Below are positions 10,001 to 22,857 of a stretch of DNA of 64,000 nucleotides, in pieces (the first letter of the stretch is position 1; each line of letters starts with the position of its first letter). The stretch comes from Numida meleagris. Lineage: Eukaryota > Chordata > Aves > Galliformes > Numididae. Where the stretch lies: the NCBI RefSeq assembly GCF_002078875.1, contig NC_034411.1, positions 52,853,069-52,917,068 on the forward strand, read 5' to 3'. The position numbers and the translations under genes were made by a program. The notes beneath the pieces are model-generated. The model saw only the letters and a program-made list of their open reading frames with translations. It searched no databases and was not told the DNA's origin.

Positions 10001-10005
10001 AAAAA

Positions 10006-10528
10006 TGTCAACGGTTTACGGGCGTTCGGCCTGGTTCCGTGACAAAGGGGACGGGGGGGACCCACGGGCCCACGCCCCGGGAAAAGGGAAAAGGGTAAGG
10101 AGATGGCCCTGAGAGCAAAGAACAGCGGTAACAATCCGAGGAGAAACAAACTAATTTACTAAATAAGATATCGGAATGCAAAACAACACACTATAATACA
10201 ATATAATTACAATTTAAGCTGATAAATCCAATACAGAGAAAGAGAATGTCCCAAAATCAAGGTAGGCCTTACTCTACTACCAACGATAAGACGGCTGGAG
10301 AGCGAGATGCTGCCAAGACGAGAGACGGCGGAAAAAGGGACGAGGTCTCGTGATCTGCAAGTTTTTATACTGCGAGCTTTTATCTTTTCCCTCCGGCTGG
10401 AAAATGGTAACAGGGGAGCAAAGTACCTTGGGGAATGTAGTAGTCCTTCTCTTCTGAGAACCAGGTACATTCACTACATGATGTTATGATGTGGAGTACC
10501 AATAACCGAAAATCATAAAACCATGACA
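10006..10528 (-). mobile_element. 5' LTR of the provirus (family A)
   Basis: This 523-bp LTR, read on the minus strand, starts TGTCATGGTTTTATG and ends CCGTTGACA. It matches the solo LTR at 2409-2919 over its full length in inverted orientation. It keeps two TATA-like boxes, GATAAAA and TATAAAA, about 15 bp apart. It is the 5' LTR because the leader, gag and protease follow it in the same direction. The base pairs outside it (ATAGA at 10529-10533) should be the target duplication, but no second LTR survives for comparison. Confidence 0.88.
10363..10369 (-). promoter_or_regulatory. TATA box of the proviral LTR
   Basis: TATAAAA on the minus strand inside the LTR, with a second weaker GATAAAA at 10384-10378. 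The solo LTR at 2.4 kb lacks the TATAAAA copy. Confidence 0.6.
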
Positions 10529-10639
10529 ATAGAACAGAAGAAAATGTAGGACACTAAGAGAAAAACCATTCCAAGTAAAATAGCAGCTACAGCTTGAAGA
10601 CTCTCTGTGACACTGGATGTTGGAAATTAGCAATCTCAC

Positions 10640-12350
10640 TTTAACTTGTTAGTGTTACATAACAGGGAACTGAGGAAAGAGAAAAGATGAATTTGTGGGA
10701 GCCTGGAAGACAAATCCTCAAGAAGAGGAGAGGATAACTGAGAAGAGGCAAAGAGAGACACACACTGGGTAATAACACCTCCCTGTCACCAAGGCCATGG
10801 AATGGAAGCAGCAGCTGAGGCCCCCTGTAAGCAGGGGGAACCAACTCTTTGGCCACTGTTTTGCATGCCCAGTTCCATTTGCCAGGTTGTCCCCCTGTGT
10901 GCCCCCCTGTAGCACTAGGTGCAACTCCACAGTGCATTAGTGTAGAGAGAAAAGCTGCTCTAAGTTATTTTTGCTGGGGCAAATTGGAGGCGGGTGATGC
11001 AAGGTCTTCCTTGGCTGGATGGCCATGTGTGGAGCACCCTCAGGATGTTGGGTTTCCTGTTTCCTCCTGGTGGAGGAGTTGGTGCTCCTCAGGTCCTCTT
11101 TCATTCTCAGGAGATGCTGTAGAAGAATGAAGCAGTAGAATGTGGAACTGTGAGACAAGATTGTGAAACATAGAAGGCAATGACTGCAGACTGGCAAAGA
11201 GAGAGGCACCCCAGGCAAAAGCACTTCCCTGTCACCAGGGGCATGGTTACATTGGAGCAGAGCCTCTCCAGCACCTGTACTCAGTGTGCATATCATACCA
11301 TTTGGACATTAGCCACCTGAGAAGCTCCTTAGCATGTTAAGGTCTGTGGCCTCTATGCAGCCTGAAGGCATGTCAGGTACTCTTATCTGCTGCTCATGGA
11401 TACAGGTTTATTTCCAGGCATTGGCTGCACTGCATTGTCCTTCCTTTCTGGAAAGTAGTACCTGTGTTCCCCATCCTTGTTTGCATTTGTGTGAGTGATT
11501 GAGCCTTCCCTTTTGCCCTCCATGAAAATGGCTGCAGCTTAGCTTAGGCTTCCCAGGGGGGAATGAAGGACTTGGTGCACACAGCAAGGGGGTGATCCCT
11601 CTCAGTCCCATGAATGAAGTGTCCTGTCTTGCCTCCCCTTTTATTTACTTTTTTTAAGGACAGAGCAGAGCCACATGGTAGTGGCATGGCCAAGTCCACC
11701 CTGTAGCACAGGCAGTGATGCAGGCACAGACCCATGCCCTGGCTGCTGGTGATGTGGCAGCCCTGTATTCAGGGCGCATATCACAAGCTATGGAGCCCCC
11801 TGCCCCCAGAGCAGTTCCCCCCTGTAAGCAGATTTGGGGTAGCTGCAGTGTTGCAGCCAGCTGCTTTAGCCAGTGAGTGGGAAAGTCTCCTCCCTGGACT
11901 GATAAATGGTGAAGGCTGAAGTACTGCTCATGTCTGGGGCAACATCCCTGCTGGGTGGGTTTAGATTGCTCCCTGAGTATTCAAAGACGTGTGTGCTACA
12001 GCCAGGCAGGCCAGCCTGTAGCTCAGGCATTGGCAGGAGCTGGGTGCTCTTTGAGGCTTTTTGGAGATGGTGAAGGATACCATCCTGCAAGCAGGGCTAT
12101 GCATGCTGCCAGTGCTTAGCATGCTATGTTCTGAGGGAACCTCTGTAATCAGGCAGGTATCTCTAGCCCTGGCCTTTCAGAAGTATGGGGCCAGGCTCTC
12201 ATTTGCTCTGTAATCAGAGCTAAGGTCCCACTCCCAGCATTTGGCCATGCCACACCATTGCCTGGGTGCTGAGAATTATTCCTGCTTTTGGGGGATGGGG
12301 AACCTGCTTGCAGAAATACTTATCCTGGCCTCTGCTGCCACTGGGTTTTT
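10640..12350. other. Unexplained GC-richer block between the ERVs
   Basis: This block is clearly richer in G and C than its flanks and has no domain-bearing frame (longest open frame 119 codons, minus, 10937-11296). It contains an imperfect direct repeat: about 75 bp at 10750-10830 recurs at about 11190-11270, both centred on GGCAAAGAGAGA and CTTCCCTGTCACCA-like cores. I do not recognise it. It could be an old LTR-retrotransposon interior, a long LTR, or a retroposed or duplicated low-copy sequence. Confidence 0.4.
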
Positions 12351-12375
12351 GAAGGGATCTTAGAATAGTATACCA

Positions 12376-12682
12376 AGTAGAACTCATGGGTTGAGATTAA
12401 AAACGGTTTACTAAGATAGGGAAAAGGGAGATAAAAGAATATAGTTAATTTTTATATATTCATCATTACAAATGATGCATAAGCAATTGCTTACCACCCA
12501 CTGACCAATGCACAGCAGTCCAACTCCTGAACTCCTCTCCCTCTTTTAAACTCTCCCTTCACATGATATCATGTGTTAAGGAATATCCCTTTGGCCAGTA
12601 TCAGTCAGATGTAGGAATGATGACATACAGTATTATGTAGCAATTTAAGGAAAATAACTCTGTCCCAGCTAAAACTAAGACA
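12376..12682 (-). mobile_element. Truncated ERV LTR (family B), minus strand
   Basis: It aligns with the minus-strand LTR at 4341-4922 and the plus-strand LTR at 33814-34404. It starts on the minus strand at TGTCTTAGTTTTAGCTGGGA and stops at the AACTCATGGGTTGAGAT block, so the last 90 bp or so are missing, and an internal part near the start is deleted too. It differs from the other copies at many positions, so it is old and probably a separate insertion. Confidence 0.72.
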
Positions 12683-15600
12683 TTGATAAAGGAACATAAG
12701 GATACTAGAATAATTTAATGAATAAGAGAGCTAAGAGCAACATTCATTGCAAGCTAGATATAATAAAATTACTAATAACATATATTCATTAAAGGAAAAG
12801 ACCTTTAAACACCCCTGTATAGTTTACCAACCAAGAAATAAATGAACTGATTATGAAAGAGTACAAACTAAATCTGTAGCAATGGAGAAAGATGTCAGGA
12901 GCCATCCATTATCAATACTGAAAGAACATAGTGAAGAAAGAGTGAGATTATGGTTCCAAACTCAGCAAAATGCCAAGAAGCAAGATACTGTTGAAAAACT
13001 GAGACTCCCTGTTGTTTCCATAGATTCTTCCAGAGTAATTTAAAACTGCTGTCTTACAGACATCCAAGTTAAATTCACATCTTTGTGGTGGCAACAGAGC
13101 CTGGCTCCAGCTGAGCAAATGTGATGCCTGTATCTTGTCTCCCTGTGAGGCATTGACTTAATTTCTCGCAAAGAAGGTGAGAGCATATTTTACTTTTTAA
13201 GATATAAAAATGTGGAAAAAAAAATCACAACACTATGTATTGTGAAACTTCAAGCATAATCTACCATGAATAGATATATTCAATTGAGATAATATTCAAG
13301 AGTCCTTAAAAATTGACTGAGGAAATATCTATTCCCTGATGTTAACTTTTAATAAATCTCCAAACAAGAAAATTCCAGCAGCTTGAAGAAGTGTTATTCT
13401 TCCATATTCAGTAGCTGGTAAGCCTTGTATCAGTCCTAAGGAATAATGGAAATGCTAGTATAAAATTCACTGATAAGGAGTTTTGTGATAGCAACACAAT
13501 TAATGTCAGCCAAGATGGTTTTACATACATTAGATCTAGTAAAAAAAAAACCTGTTAGATTAGATAATAAGTTTGGCTGAAAAGGTAAATGAACAGATGT
13601 CATGTACTCAAGCCATGATAGAGATATTACAAGTTGTGGTCCTGAATTCCAATTAGCATTATGTGGTGAATTGGTATTATGTAAAGAACTAAGAACTAAC
13701 CAAAAGATGAATCTCAAAGGATTGTGTGTCAGCTAGGATTAAGCACCAAAACTGTCTTTCCAGCGGAGCTCCATAGAGATTAGTTTATTCAACATTCAAC
13801 TTGTTGAGTGTTCTTAACAATGGTCCAGAAATAAAAAAAACATCACAGGCAAATCTGCTGGATGATATACCTATTGGAACAATGACTTTTAAAAGATGAA
13901 GATAAGGAAATTGGATTGATGTAGTATTTCTAAATGGACCCACATGCAATCAGATTCAACAGAATCAAATAAGTAGCCAGATGTTTTGTAACAAGCAGTG
14001 CAGGAAATTGATACATAAAGCAGGAGCACACAATGAAAAACCAAGATGCAAGATGTAATCGTTTGCACAAAGTTCAGGGAAGTTTCAAAAAACCTATTTG
14101 AATAAAAAAATTAAGCTCTCCTAATGGAGAATTAAGCGCTTGTAAGACAAGACAGATGTGAGCTGGTAAGAATGTAGTTACATGGGAAGAAAGCATGAGG
14201 TATCAACAGTTTCCTTAATTCAGTAGATTAAAATGTTTGACTTTGTTAGAGTCAGTGCATAAATGCCGAAATCAGATAAATTCAAGTGAGAAACAAGCCA
14301 AAATATTTTGCAAATGGTATGGAAATGATAGTTACATATGCATTCTAAATGGGAATATTCTTACTACTGACCCTTTCTTGAGCCAGTTCTATCTAGTTTT
14401 CTTCCCTTCCTCCCTTCTCATTTAACTCAAGTGCTGAAGTCATCTATATTAAACAAAACATAATTATCTAGAAAGCCAAAGAAAACTAATTTTTAAAGTA
14501 AGTTACTACAATTCAGGTGTAAACTTTGGAGTTAATGATGATAAACTTCTAAAATAAATGAGGAGTTTTAAACATATTGCAAAACATCTGCATACAAATT
14601 CTGTACACTTGATAATAATTTGGAGATAGAAAGAGGATAAAAATGTATATTTATTAATTTATGTTAAAAAAGAAGACTATTTCTATGTCTTTGAATTTTT
14701 AAAGGGCACTGAAGGAATCTTCTTTTCCACTTCCACTTCAGATGCACTTCTTGGCCCCCTCTTTCTAACAAATACAATCCTATTCCTAAACCTAACTTCA
14801 TCCTTAATATGAGACTTAAACCTGAACATAAAGTGAGCATGGGGAAGGCCTCCAACCAGTAGTTCCTCACGTAAAGATCTCTAAATCCCACAGTTCCTTT
14901 TAGGAGCTACAGGAATTACTTTTCCAGCCCCATCCCATGTATGGATCTGAATTTTCTCTTTTTTAATGCTCATCCCAAACTAATGCCCAAAAGCAAAATC
15001 GGTACTAAGTGACACGTCATAACTCCTGACTACTCCTCAGAAGAAGCCAAATATTTTTGTAGTTCAAAACCTTGGTTACAGACTCAGGAGACTTTTCCCA
15101 GCACTGCTGTTCTTCTGAGAACAACTCTAACTACTCTTCGGGGAGGGGGGAACCACACTTTAATTTACTATTGCATTACATGCAGAATATGATCAAGATC
15201 TCAGAGACACTGTGACAGTCCTTATCCATTCCTAGAAGTGGCAGTTACAGAGTTGGTCATCTTCATATCTCACAAGGACTTAATCCTCAAGTCTCAAGAC
15301 TTGATGGTGTAGGAGTAAGATGCTTGCTAGGATACCCTGACTTCCTCATTTGGCATTAGCTTATTATGTTTAAGAGACTGAGCTGAGCCCCATGTCTCCA
15401 TTAACTCTATTAATTTAAGGCCAATCACTTACTACATGTGTGGACACTTACCAAAACCCACGTATGTTTAGGAGTCTTAATTTGGACAAAATTTCAATCA
15501 AAAATGCTACTAACTAGAAAACTACAGATGGCTTATTTTAAGAAAGTAAAAGGTGAAATATTTTTGAGAAATATAATTTCCTTCAATGAGTCCATAAATC

Positions 15601-18600
15601 TTTTATACAGGTAGTCAGAAGGTTGACTGAGATATAAATATATACATGAAGTCTTATCCAGACCTTTCAGTCTTGAGAAAGAGCTCTTGATATTGAAAAC
15701 ATCTTAGAATAAGCCTATTTCTTTCAAGACCCTCATGAGCTCTAACAAGTGGATATACCAGAGGGAAAAGTCCTTCCCTTTATGAGAAGAATCTCAAAGG
15801 GTATGCCCAGGTGTAAATATTCCCACAAACAAATGACAAGCCCTTGCTTCTAGAGCCGCAATAGAATGTTTGATTTTTTTTCCCCCTACAAACCGCTTTA
15901 TTTTGCTTACTCCACTTTGTTCTGAATAATCCTGGTTTTATTTCTTTTTCCATGAACAAATATGTGTTCAATCCTAATGAATGCTTAAAGTTTGGAAAAA
16001 TAGTAAATGAAAATTGAGTTTTACAATGACAAAAAGCTTATAAGAAAAATAAGTGTATAGCCAACAATACATGGACATATTTAGTAAACAGAGTGAAGTA
16101 TCTTGAAGGCTATTGGAAAACGGAATTCTGGGATTCAATTCCATTTTAATAACTTTCATTCTAATATTACTGAGCAAAAGAGAAACCTATTATATGAATT
16201 CCTTTTTGCTGTTGTGATGTTAATACGCACACAGAGTTAAATACACTTTTTTTGTGTGTTCCACACAGGTAAGATTACAATGTAATTTACTTTTGTAAGC
16301 ACTGTAGATAGAGAATTGTACAAAATAACTGAGAATATTCTATATCTTTTAACTTGATACATCAATTTATGAAGTCATACGAATTTGTGGTAATTACTAC
16401 AATGTATGAATTAATTTTGCATTCTTGATAAAAATAAAGGAGTAGACAGATGTAGCGATTAGAAAAATGAACATGATGGAAAAGGAGTTACAACACAGGT
16501 GGAAGGAACAGCATGATAGAAAGGTGCTAAAAAGGAAAGGCAGTAAATCACTCATCAGAAGTATCAGAAGATTCTAGCTTCACAGGGAAAGACTTCCACT
16601 AAGGAGGGATCCCCAGAAAGAGATCCTTCTTCAGTGGAAGGTGAATTAATAGAAGTCTACTTGAAAAGCAATAAGATTGTTTATAGATCTACAATTTAAA
16701 AATGTAGTCACATTTAGAAGCAATTTTAAAATAAAGTCAAGTTACTTTTGTGCAAGCAAATATTTTGACGTCAAAAATGATCACTTTTCTGAACACATAA
16801 CTTACAAGAACACTTTATTGAGTTTGTGGAAAACATTCTTTCTTTGACTTTGTTGTCATTCCAGAAAAGATCCAAGTCTGAGTGCAGTGAAAAATAGATT
16901 TTGAATTGATATATACGGATAAGGCAAATAAACTTTAACAGTAACAAGAACAGCATAATATTAGATAGCTCCACTCCAAAATTCTTTGGAAATAAACGCA
17001 ATCTTTTCTTTAATTGATGTTTTGATTCAAGGTTACAGTGAACAAAAATAAACATATCTCCTAACATTAAAAAACAGAATAGGTGGAAGCTCTGAGATTT
17101 AAGCCCAGAGAAAAGGTGAAAAAAAGACAGCCAACGTAGTTCTTGAGAAAAATATTGATATCATAACTACTACATGCAAAATGTACGCAAATGCAAGATG
17201 ATTTGAGATGACACATTTCTGGAAGTAGCATTTATGAGATATCATTACTCATGTCAGCTGTATTATTATTAAAATCTTAGCTTGAATGATTTTGTGAAAC
17301 TTTATTGAATAAAGTTAATATTCTGGCAGCTCTGGAAAAGAAAGAAAACACCTAATGTCTATTTTCTAGTAATTTAAGAGTGCCAGCAGAAGAAACAGAT
17401 GGCAAAATAGCTCAATATCCTTTGGAAAATCTTCTGTTAGCATTAAAAGATACACCTGCTGAAATGTGTGATCTTACTTTAAATGTAGAAAGGCATTAAT
17501 AGGAATGTACAGCAGTGTGGTTATATCTCTTAATTGGTATACACTAGTGGAAACAAACATGCTAATTAAACGTTCATCCTGATTATAAAAGTCTGATCGG
17601 AATACACAGTGCTGGGAGACATTAGTTTATATTATAGCAATTGCTTTAGAAATAATCATAGTAAGATGCTTGAAATATTTAAATTATATAAAAGTAAGTG
17701 ACTCATTACAAAGCATAGAATGAGTGTAAATTTAAGAATATCACAGTAGCAAAATTTGTGACACATAACAAAGTTTACAACATCGAATTAGTCTATATAG
17801 AATAGTGGACAATGCCAAATAGTCACTTTGCTTGACAAGTCTTGCTATTTTTTCTACTCATTAGACAGTGAAGCTAATTACATTCAGTCTGTTTCCTGAA
17901 CTTATTTTGTTTAGGGCTCCACTTTAATGGAAGCACCAATTTACAAGCTGGTTTCCAAATTCTTATTCAGTGCTCCTACTTCAGCATTATTATTCTGGAT
18001 TTTTTACTTCAGATTTTTTCTTTTCCTCTTTGGGTGACAATATTCACTGAAATTTGCCATGATGTTCAAGCATACTCCAGTCACGCTGAAAAAATTTCTT
18101 CAATTTAAAAAGATCAGTGGTGTCACTGATCAATCAAGGCAGCTGGTGGGTACAGCAGAATGAGAGCATCATTACAGCTTCCAGACCTTTGCTTTTAAAC
18201 ACAGCAGATTCCAACAGGAAGAGTGTCTGTGTCTTTGACATCTGACCTACTTGTGACTTGTGAAAGAGAAAGAGAAAGAAAAAATTTCTTTGGACAGAGA
18301 GATTGGTGATAGAAGCTAAAATGCTAAGTATCTTTCTAAGCTGCATGTTTTTCGTGGAACTAAGGACCCTTTTCTGCAGCCAAATCAATTGAGGGAGGTG
18401 TAACACCAACAAATATATCTCTTGACTAAAGTGTGTACTTTGATCTGAACCACACAATGAACACAAGTCCAACATTTGTCTGCTTCTTTCAATGGCATTT
18501 CTAGATGTACTGAATAGATGGAAGAAGTCTATAGGAAATTACAAATGCTGTCACATGAGCATTTATCTTATATCACAGGTAAGAAGACAGAACAGAGGAT

Positions 18601-19689
18601 TACTTCACATGACGCATTAGCAACTGTGTTTGGAGATATATTTATAGTTGGAAAAAAAATTAAAAAAGTAAAAAAATATAGTTATGGCTAATTTTCTTTT
18701 TTAAAACCAATTAAATCCAATATCTTATTTAAAGTTGAATATACTACAACAGATTGAATCTTAAACTCACCTAGAACCAAGACTAGCAATATTAATCATC
18801 TGCTATAAAAAGAAAAGTCCAGGAGCTAGCACAACATAACATTTCTGATAAAAGTTTTATTCCTTACTGTAAGTAGAGTAATATAAGTACAGTTCTGCTT
18901 AGCTTCTTCTCCGTTACGTGTCAACAAATAAAAAAGAATGCATTTATATCAAATTCCTTATAAAAACTTAGGATTCACATTTACGGTCATGAGTAATAGG
19001 ATTTCTCATTAGATGGCATAAAATACACCCTTTTCTTTTTTTCACGTTGAATGAACAGTAAGGCTCCAAGAATCCCAACACATTTATTTGGTGGCTCAGA
19101 TCAAGACCACTCTCTAGCTTCTTTCTGAGTTTTATAACTGTGTGCTTCAGCCCTCACCCTGATGCTTTGCCCAACTGTAGAGAATCCCCCAGAACAGGCT
19201 AAGCTTTGGGAAATCTTCTGGAAAATTTATTTTTAAAACTGCAGTTATAATTTACCATAAAATAAGATCTGAGTATTTATGGTTCTATTAAATTCTGATG
19301 GTATTTCTATTCAATTCAAGAGAAATGGCAATAGTTTAAAAGACAAACAGAATCATACTATTTGTCCGCAGGGAATGGTGTAGAGAACATAAGGTAGTGT
19401 ATGTAAGAGGCTGCAAGGATGTGGGATTACATTCAACTTGAGTGAAAGGGTAAAAGATTTCTGAGAACAAAATAGTTGTTGAACCCCTGGAATTTAAGGG
19501 AGTTAGGTAATTAAAATGCAAAACAGAAAAAAACTCCCTTCTACCCTTGTTTTTGCAACTATGTACAAGATTTGAAAAAGTCCAAAATAACTTTGAGGTT
19601 CCTTTTGTGAACTTCAACCCTACAAATCATCAAATTTTAGTATATTTTCCTGGAAATGTATTCAGAACACAGGGTGATTGAATTCCATC
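12683..19689. other. Seven-kb AT-rich desert
   Basis: No gene, RNA gene or repeat family recognised. Short frames such as 18134-18475 (minus, 113 codons) and 13436-13717 (minus, 93 codons) contain no domain or repeated pattern and look like chance in AT-rich sequence. Confidence 0.55.
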
Positions 19690-20172
19690 AGTGATTGAAG
19701 TTGTTGAATTGGGTCCAGAAGAGGGCCATGAAGATGATCAGAGGGCTAGAGCACCTCACCTGCTGAGACAGGCTGGAAGAGTTGGGGTTGTTCAGCCTAG
19801 AGAAGCAAAGGCTCCAGGGAGACCTTATAGAGACCTTCCAGTACCTGAAGGGGACTTACAGGTAATCTGGGGAGCGACTTTTTACAAGGACGTAGTAATA
19901 GTATGAGAGGTAATGGCTATAAACTGGAAGAAGGTACATCCAGACTAGATGTAAGGAAGAAATCCTTCACTGTGAGGGTGGTGAGACACTGGAAGAGGTT
20001 GCCCAGCGAGGCTGTGGATGCCCCCTCCCTGGAAGCATTCAAGGCCAGGCTGGATGGGGCTTTGAGCAACCTGGTCTAGAGGGAGGTATACTTGCCTATA
20101 GCAGGGGGGCTGGAACTAGATGATCTTAAAGGTCCTTTCCAGCCCAAATCATTTGATGATTCTATGATTATT
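19690..20172 (+). mobile_element. CR1 LINE 3' end, plus strand
   Basis: CR1 is the dominant avian LINE. The reverse transcriptase C-terminus and 3' UTR are recognisable: [15 protein letters not shown] residues, then DNA for a VRRKFF-HW-R-P-like end. After that comes the terminal block with CTGGATGGGGCTTTGAGCAA, GGAACTAGATGATCTTAAAG and the ATTCTATGATTATTA tail. It is 5'-truncated like most CR1 copies, and several frameshifts make it inactive. Confidence 0.9.
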
Positions 20173-21600
20173 AGCGTGATTTGTGATTCCTTAATTTTCA
20201 GTATAAACATACATATAAATATATAAACATGCATGTGTATGTCTATGTATATGTAAGTGTATGCTTTAACATATGCATACATGGAATATTATAGTTGTGA
20301 GTATTTAGTGAATACATCACAGATACAATTCAGGAGTACTGAGCCAAACAGCCCAGGAAAGAAAACAAAGAAATCCTACAACTGCATCTGTGCTGATAGC
20401 TTCACTATATATTTCATTCCAGTCTGTTACAATGCACAGTGTCCGAATCTTCTAACATACCTAAAATCCAAGGTTTACAAGGAAAGTACCACAGATCTTT
20501 GGTACATGTGTCTGTTGCAGGACAACAGGGCACCTGCTGTAATTAGAAAATTAATTGAAGGCACTCCTTCTACAGATGAGTGGACTAGAATTTTCAGTGC
20601 TCGGATGTAATTAGAAAATATCTGTGAAGGAAAATCAATTGTTCCTGGTAGTCAATGGCTAATTTTCCACAATCAGAATGAAGAATGCAGTATGATATCT
20701 TTGAAATGAGCAAGTAACCGTTTCTCCTCTGTTTATTGTTTTAAGATATCTCCTTTTAGTTGTGCTAGATATCCTTTATTTTCTTCACAACTAATTTTCA
20801 CTGTTCTTAGATCCTCCTCATGATATTTAAAACCTGTTTTTTTTTGTAAAAACCAGCCTGCTACAGAGTTCTTTAAGGTGATGATTTCTGATTCATGAAG
20901 GAAGAGTTAAACAAATGCTTATAAATTGCTCTGTGATGATTTCATAACAGAAGACTTGGTAAATGAAAAAAGTTGAATCCCATCAATGAAATTGCACATT
21001 TATTAATATTAATAAGTATTTGACCCATCAGAGGAATAGTCTTCAGATTCTATGTCTTGATCTTCAGAGTGTCTTTGAGATATGTCTGCACTCCAATATG
21101 CTCATTTTCTTTTTGTTGACATTGTCAAGAAAGGGGGAGGAGGTGAAGTGAATTGCGTCCCTCATGTAGCATGAGTAACAGATTGCAGGATGAATCCCTG
21201 CAGTTGTGATTCTGAGATCAAATTACAATGAATTTGAAGTCTGGAAGGAAAATAGGAGTTCAAAGCTATTAGTGTTTGTATTATCCTAGTACTGTTAATA
21301 TTGATTTAATCTTACACAGTGACATAAATTGAAATGCCAGGAGTGATAGCTGTGTTGAACAGCTTTGAGCATGTAAAATGGTATGGTATTCAATTAAATC
21401 ACCCTTGCTTCATTTGTTTATCTTAAGCTGCACTGTGAATTTAATCTCTCATTACATGATTTGGATCCCAATTTACATAGATTTAGAAATAAGCAAGCAA
21501 GGTGCATGTATTTGCAGGAACATTTCCAGTGACCCCTTATTAGTCTGAAGGTCTGTTCCCTCAAAGAGAGAAATGCTGCAGTGAGCCTGCCTTGTAGGAG
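20173..21600. other. Non-coding; open frame 20257-20610 unassigned
   Basis: A TA/TG-rich simple stretch follows the CR1 tail (20190-20280). The plus frame 20257-20610 (117 codons) overlaps that stretch and has no recognisable domain, so I treat it as chance. No other feature is seen. Confidence 0.5.
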
Positions 21601-21629
21601 CCTATACAGCTCTCCAGGGCCAAAACTGA

Positions 21630-21710
21630 CCCTTCTTGCTGTCTGTTTGTACAGTGCTTAGCCCAGTGATACCCTGATCAATAATCTGAACCCTGAGGAA
21701 TTACTCCTGT
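21630..21710 (+). repeat. Possible ancient amniote repeat tail
   Basis: The segment TCTGTTTGTACAGTGCTTAG, followed by CCCAGTGATACCCTGATC, resembles the tail of an old interspersed repeat common in turtles and crocodilians (TACAGYRCCTAGCACARTGG-type). This is recalled similarity over a short stretch, so it is tentative. Confidence 0.3.
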
Positions 21711-22604
21711 ATAGCCAAGTATCAAGACAACCGTGTTAACAGCTCTCTGGGAGTACTCCAAAGCTGTACCCTGCCTATTGTGCCCACAAACATTTCCTGC
21801 TCTGGCAGGGGCAGGGCCTGCTTGTCCCTGAACACTGGCTTGTCAGCCTTAACACTCAGCTGCACGTTGTAAAATGCCCCGCACCTCTGGCAGGGAAGGC
21901 AAGACAGACGTTCATGCAGTAAGTGTGTTATAATTACATTTTTAAACTTTCTTCCTCAGTCATCAAGACTGCTTGGCAGGGACTGAAGGCTGGGGTTCTG
22001 CCTTCAGCCTCTAGCTCAGATGCAAGGGCCCTGGACCTGTTTTGTGTTACTGTTTTTCAATAAACTTGTTCGTTTAATGCCAGGATTCTGCCAAACACAG
22101 CCATCCTGAAAAATATATTTAATGATAAATTTGCTAAAAACACCCTGTAGAATAATAATAAGGAGCTATATCCCATATTTATTTGGGAAAAATAGCAAAA
22201 TATTTTCACAGCTTCTAAACTAGTCTGCCAGAAAATTTCCTATTTCTGGTTTTGGGCATAGAAATAAGTTAACTGAAATAAAGAAATTATTGTAGCAGCA
22301 GTTATTTATACAAAGCACATTTCTCAGAATTTTTGAGTGGCAAAATTTGGAGAGATTCTTAGAATCCAGATAAAGACAAAATATTTTCAGTATGTTATCA
22401 AGGACAGATGCACTGACATACGTACTTTTCTGCCTTAGAGTTTAAGAGGCTATCTTTCCTTGGGAGATTTCTTAGTAATCAGTGAAATAAATCTGAGACA
22501 GGATGTATTCATTTACTCAGAATTATAAGACCACCTTTAGCAAGAGCATTAAACACTGGCAGTGGAGTTACATTTTGGATAAAAGGTCTAAACATCAACT
22601 CCTT
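21711..22604. other. Non-coding, nothing recognised
   Basis: No gene or repeat seen. A moderately GC-richer patch lies at 21750-21900 with no open frame of note. Confidence 0.5.
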
Positions 22605-22696
22605 TCATAGAATCATAGAATCATAGAATCATAGAATCATAGAATCATAGAATCATAGAATCATAGAATCATAGAATCATAGAATCATAGAATCAT
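22605..22696 (-). repeat. TCATAGAA octamer array, first copy
   Basis: About eleven tandem TCATAGAA units (TTCTATGA on the minus strand), the usual 3' tail of CR1. CR1 tails normally hold two to four units, so this one is expanded. Confidence 0.9.
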
Positions 22697-22791
22697 CTGG
22701 GTTGAAAAGGACCTCAAGGATCACCTAGTTTCAACCCCTTTGCTGAGTGCAGGGTTGCCAGCCACTAGACTAGGCTGCCCAGAGCCACATC
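22697..22791. repeat. Exact 95-bp duplicate of 22861-22955
   Basis: The bases from CTGGGTTGAAAAGG to CCACATC are identical in both copies, with no mismatch by eye, and the first copy ends at an N. Zero divergence beside a gap suggests false duplication in assembly. Confidence 0.85.
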
Positions 22792-22792
22792 N

Positions 22793-22857
22793 TCATAGAA
22801 TCATAGAATCATAGAATCATAGAATCATAGAATCATAGAATCATAGAATCATAGAAT
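22793..22857 (-). repeat. TCATAGAA octamer array, second copy
   Basis: About eight units, directly after the N at 22792. Confidence 0.9.

Larger units (their letters stand above)
6634..10528 (-). mobile_element. Broken endogenous provirus: 5' LTR-gag-protease, pol and 3' LTR missing
   Basis: Order on the minus strand: family-A LTR (10528-10006), leader with candidate primer-binding site, gag remnant (9671-7099), a TAG, and a retropepsin domain in the same frame (7056 to about 6690). After the protease the homology stops: there is no reverse transcriptase, RNase H or integrase and no second family-A LTR in this orientation. The family-A LTR at 2.4 kb is inverted and has its own target duplication, so it is not the partner. 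The stops and frameshifts mark an old inactive copy. The long coiled-coil Gag, the lack of a zinc knuckle and the missing pol recall the chicken ENS-1/ERNI (Soprano) elements, but I cannot confirm this without a search. Confidence 0.8.

Noticed and set aside
2409..10528. LTRs at 2.4 and 10.5 kb as the two ends of one provirus after inversion
   Set aside because: The LTR at 2.4 kb is flanked by its own perfect 5-bp duplication, which an inversion of one end would have separated.
20257..20610. 117-codon plus frame as a small gene
   Set aside because: It begins in a TA/TG simple repeat, has no domain and no splice or promoter context that I can support.
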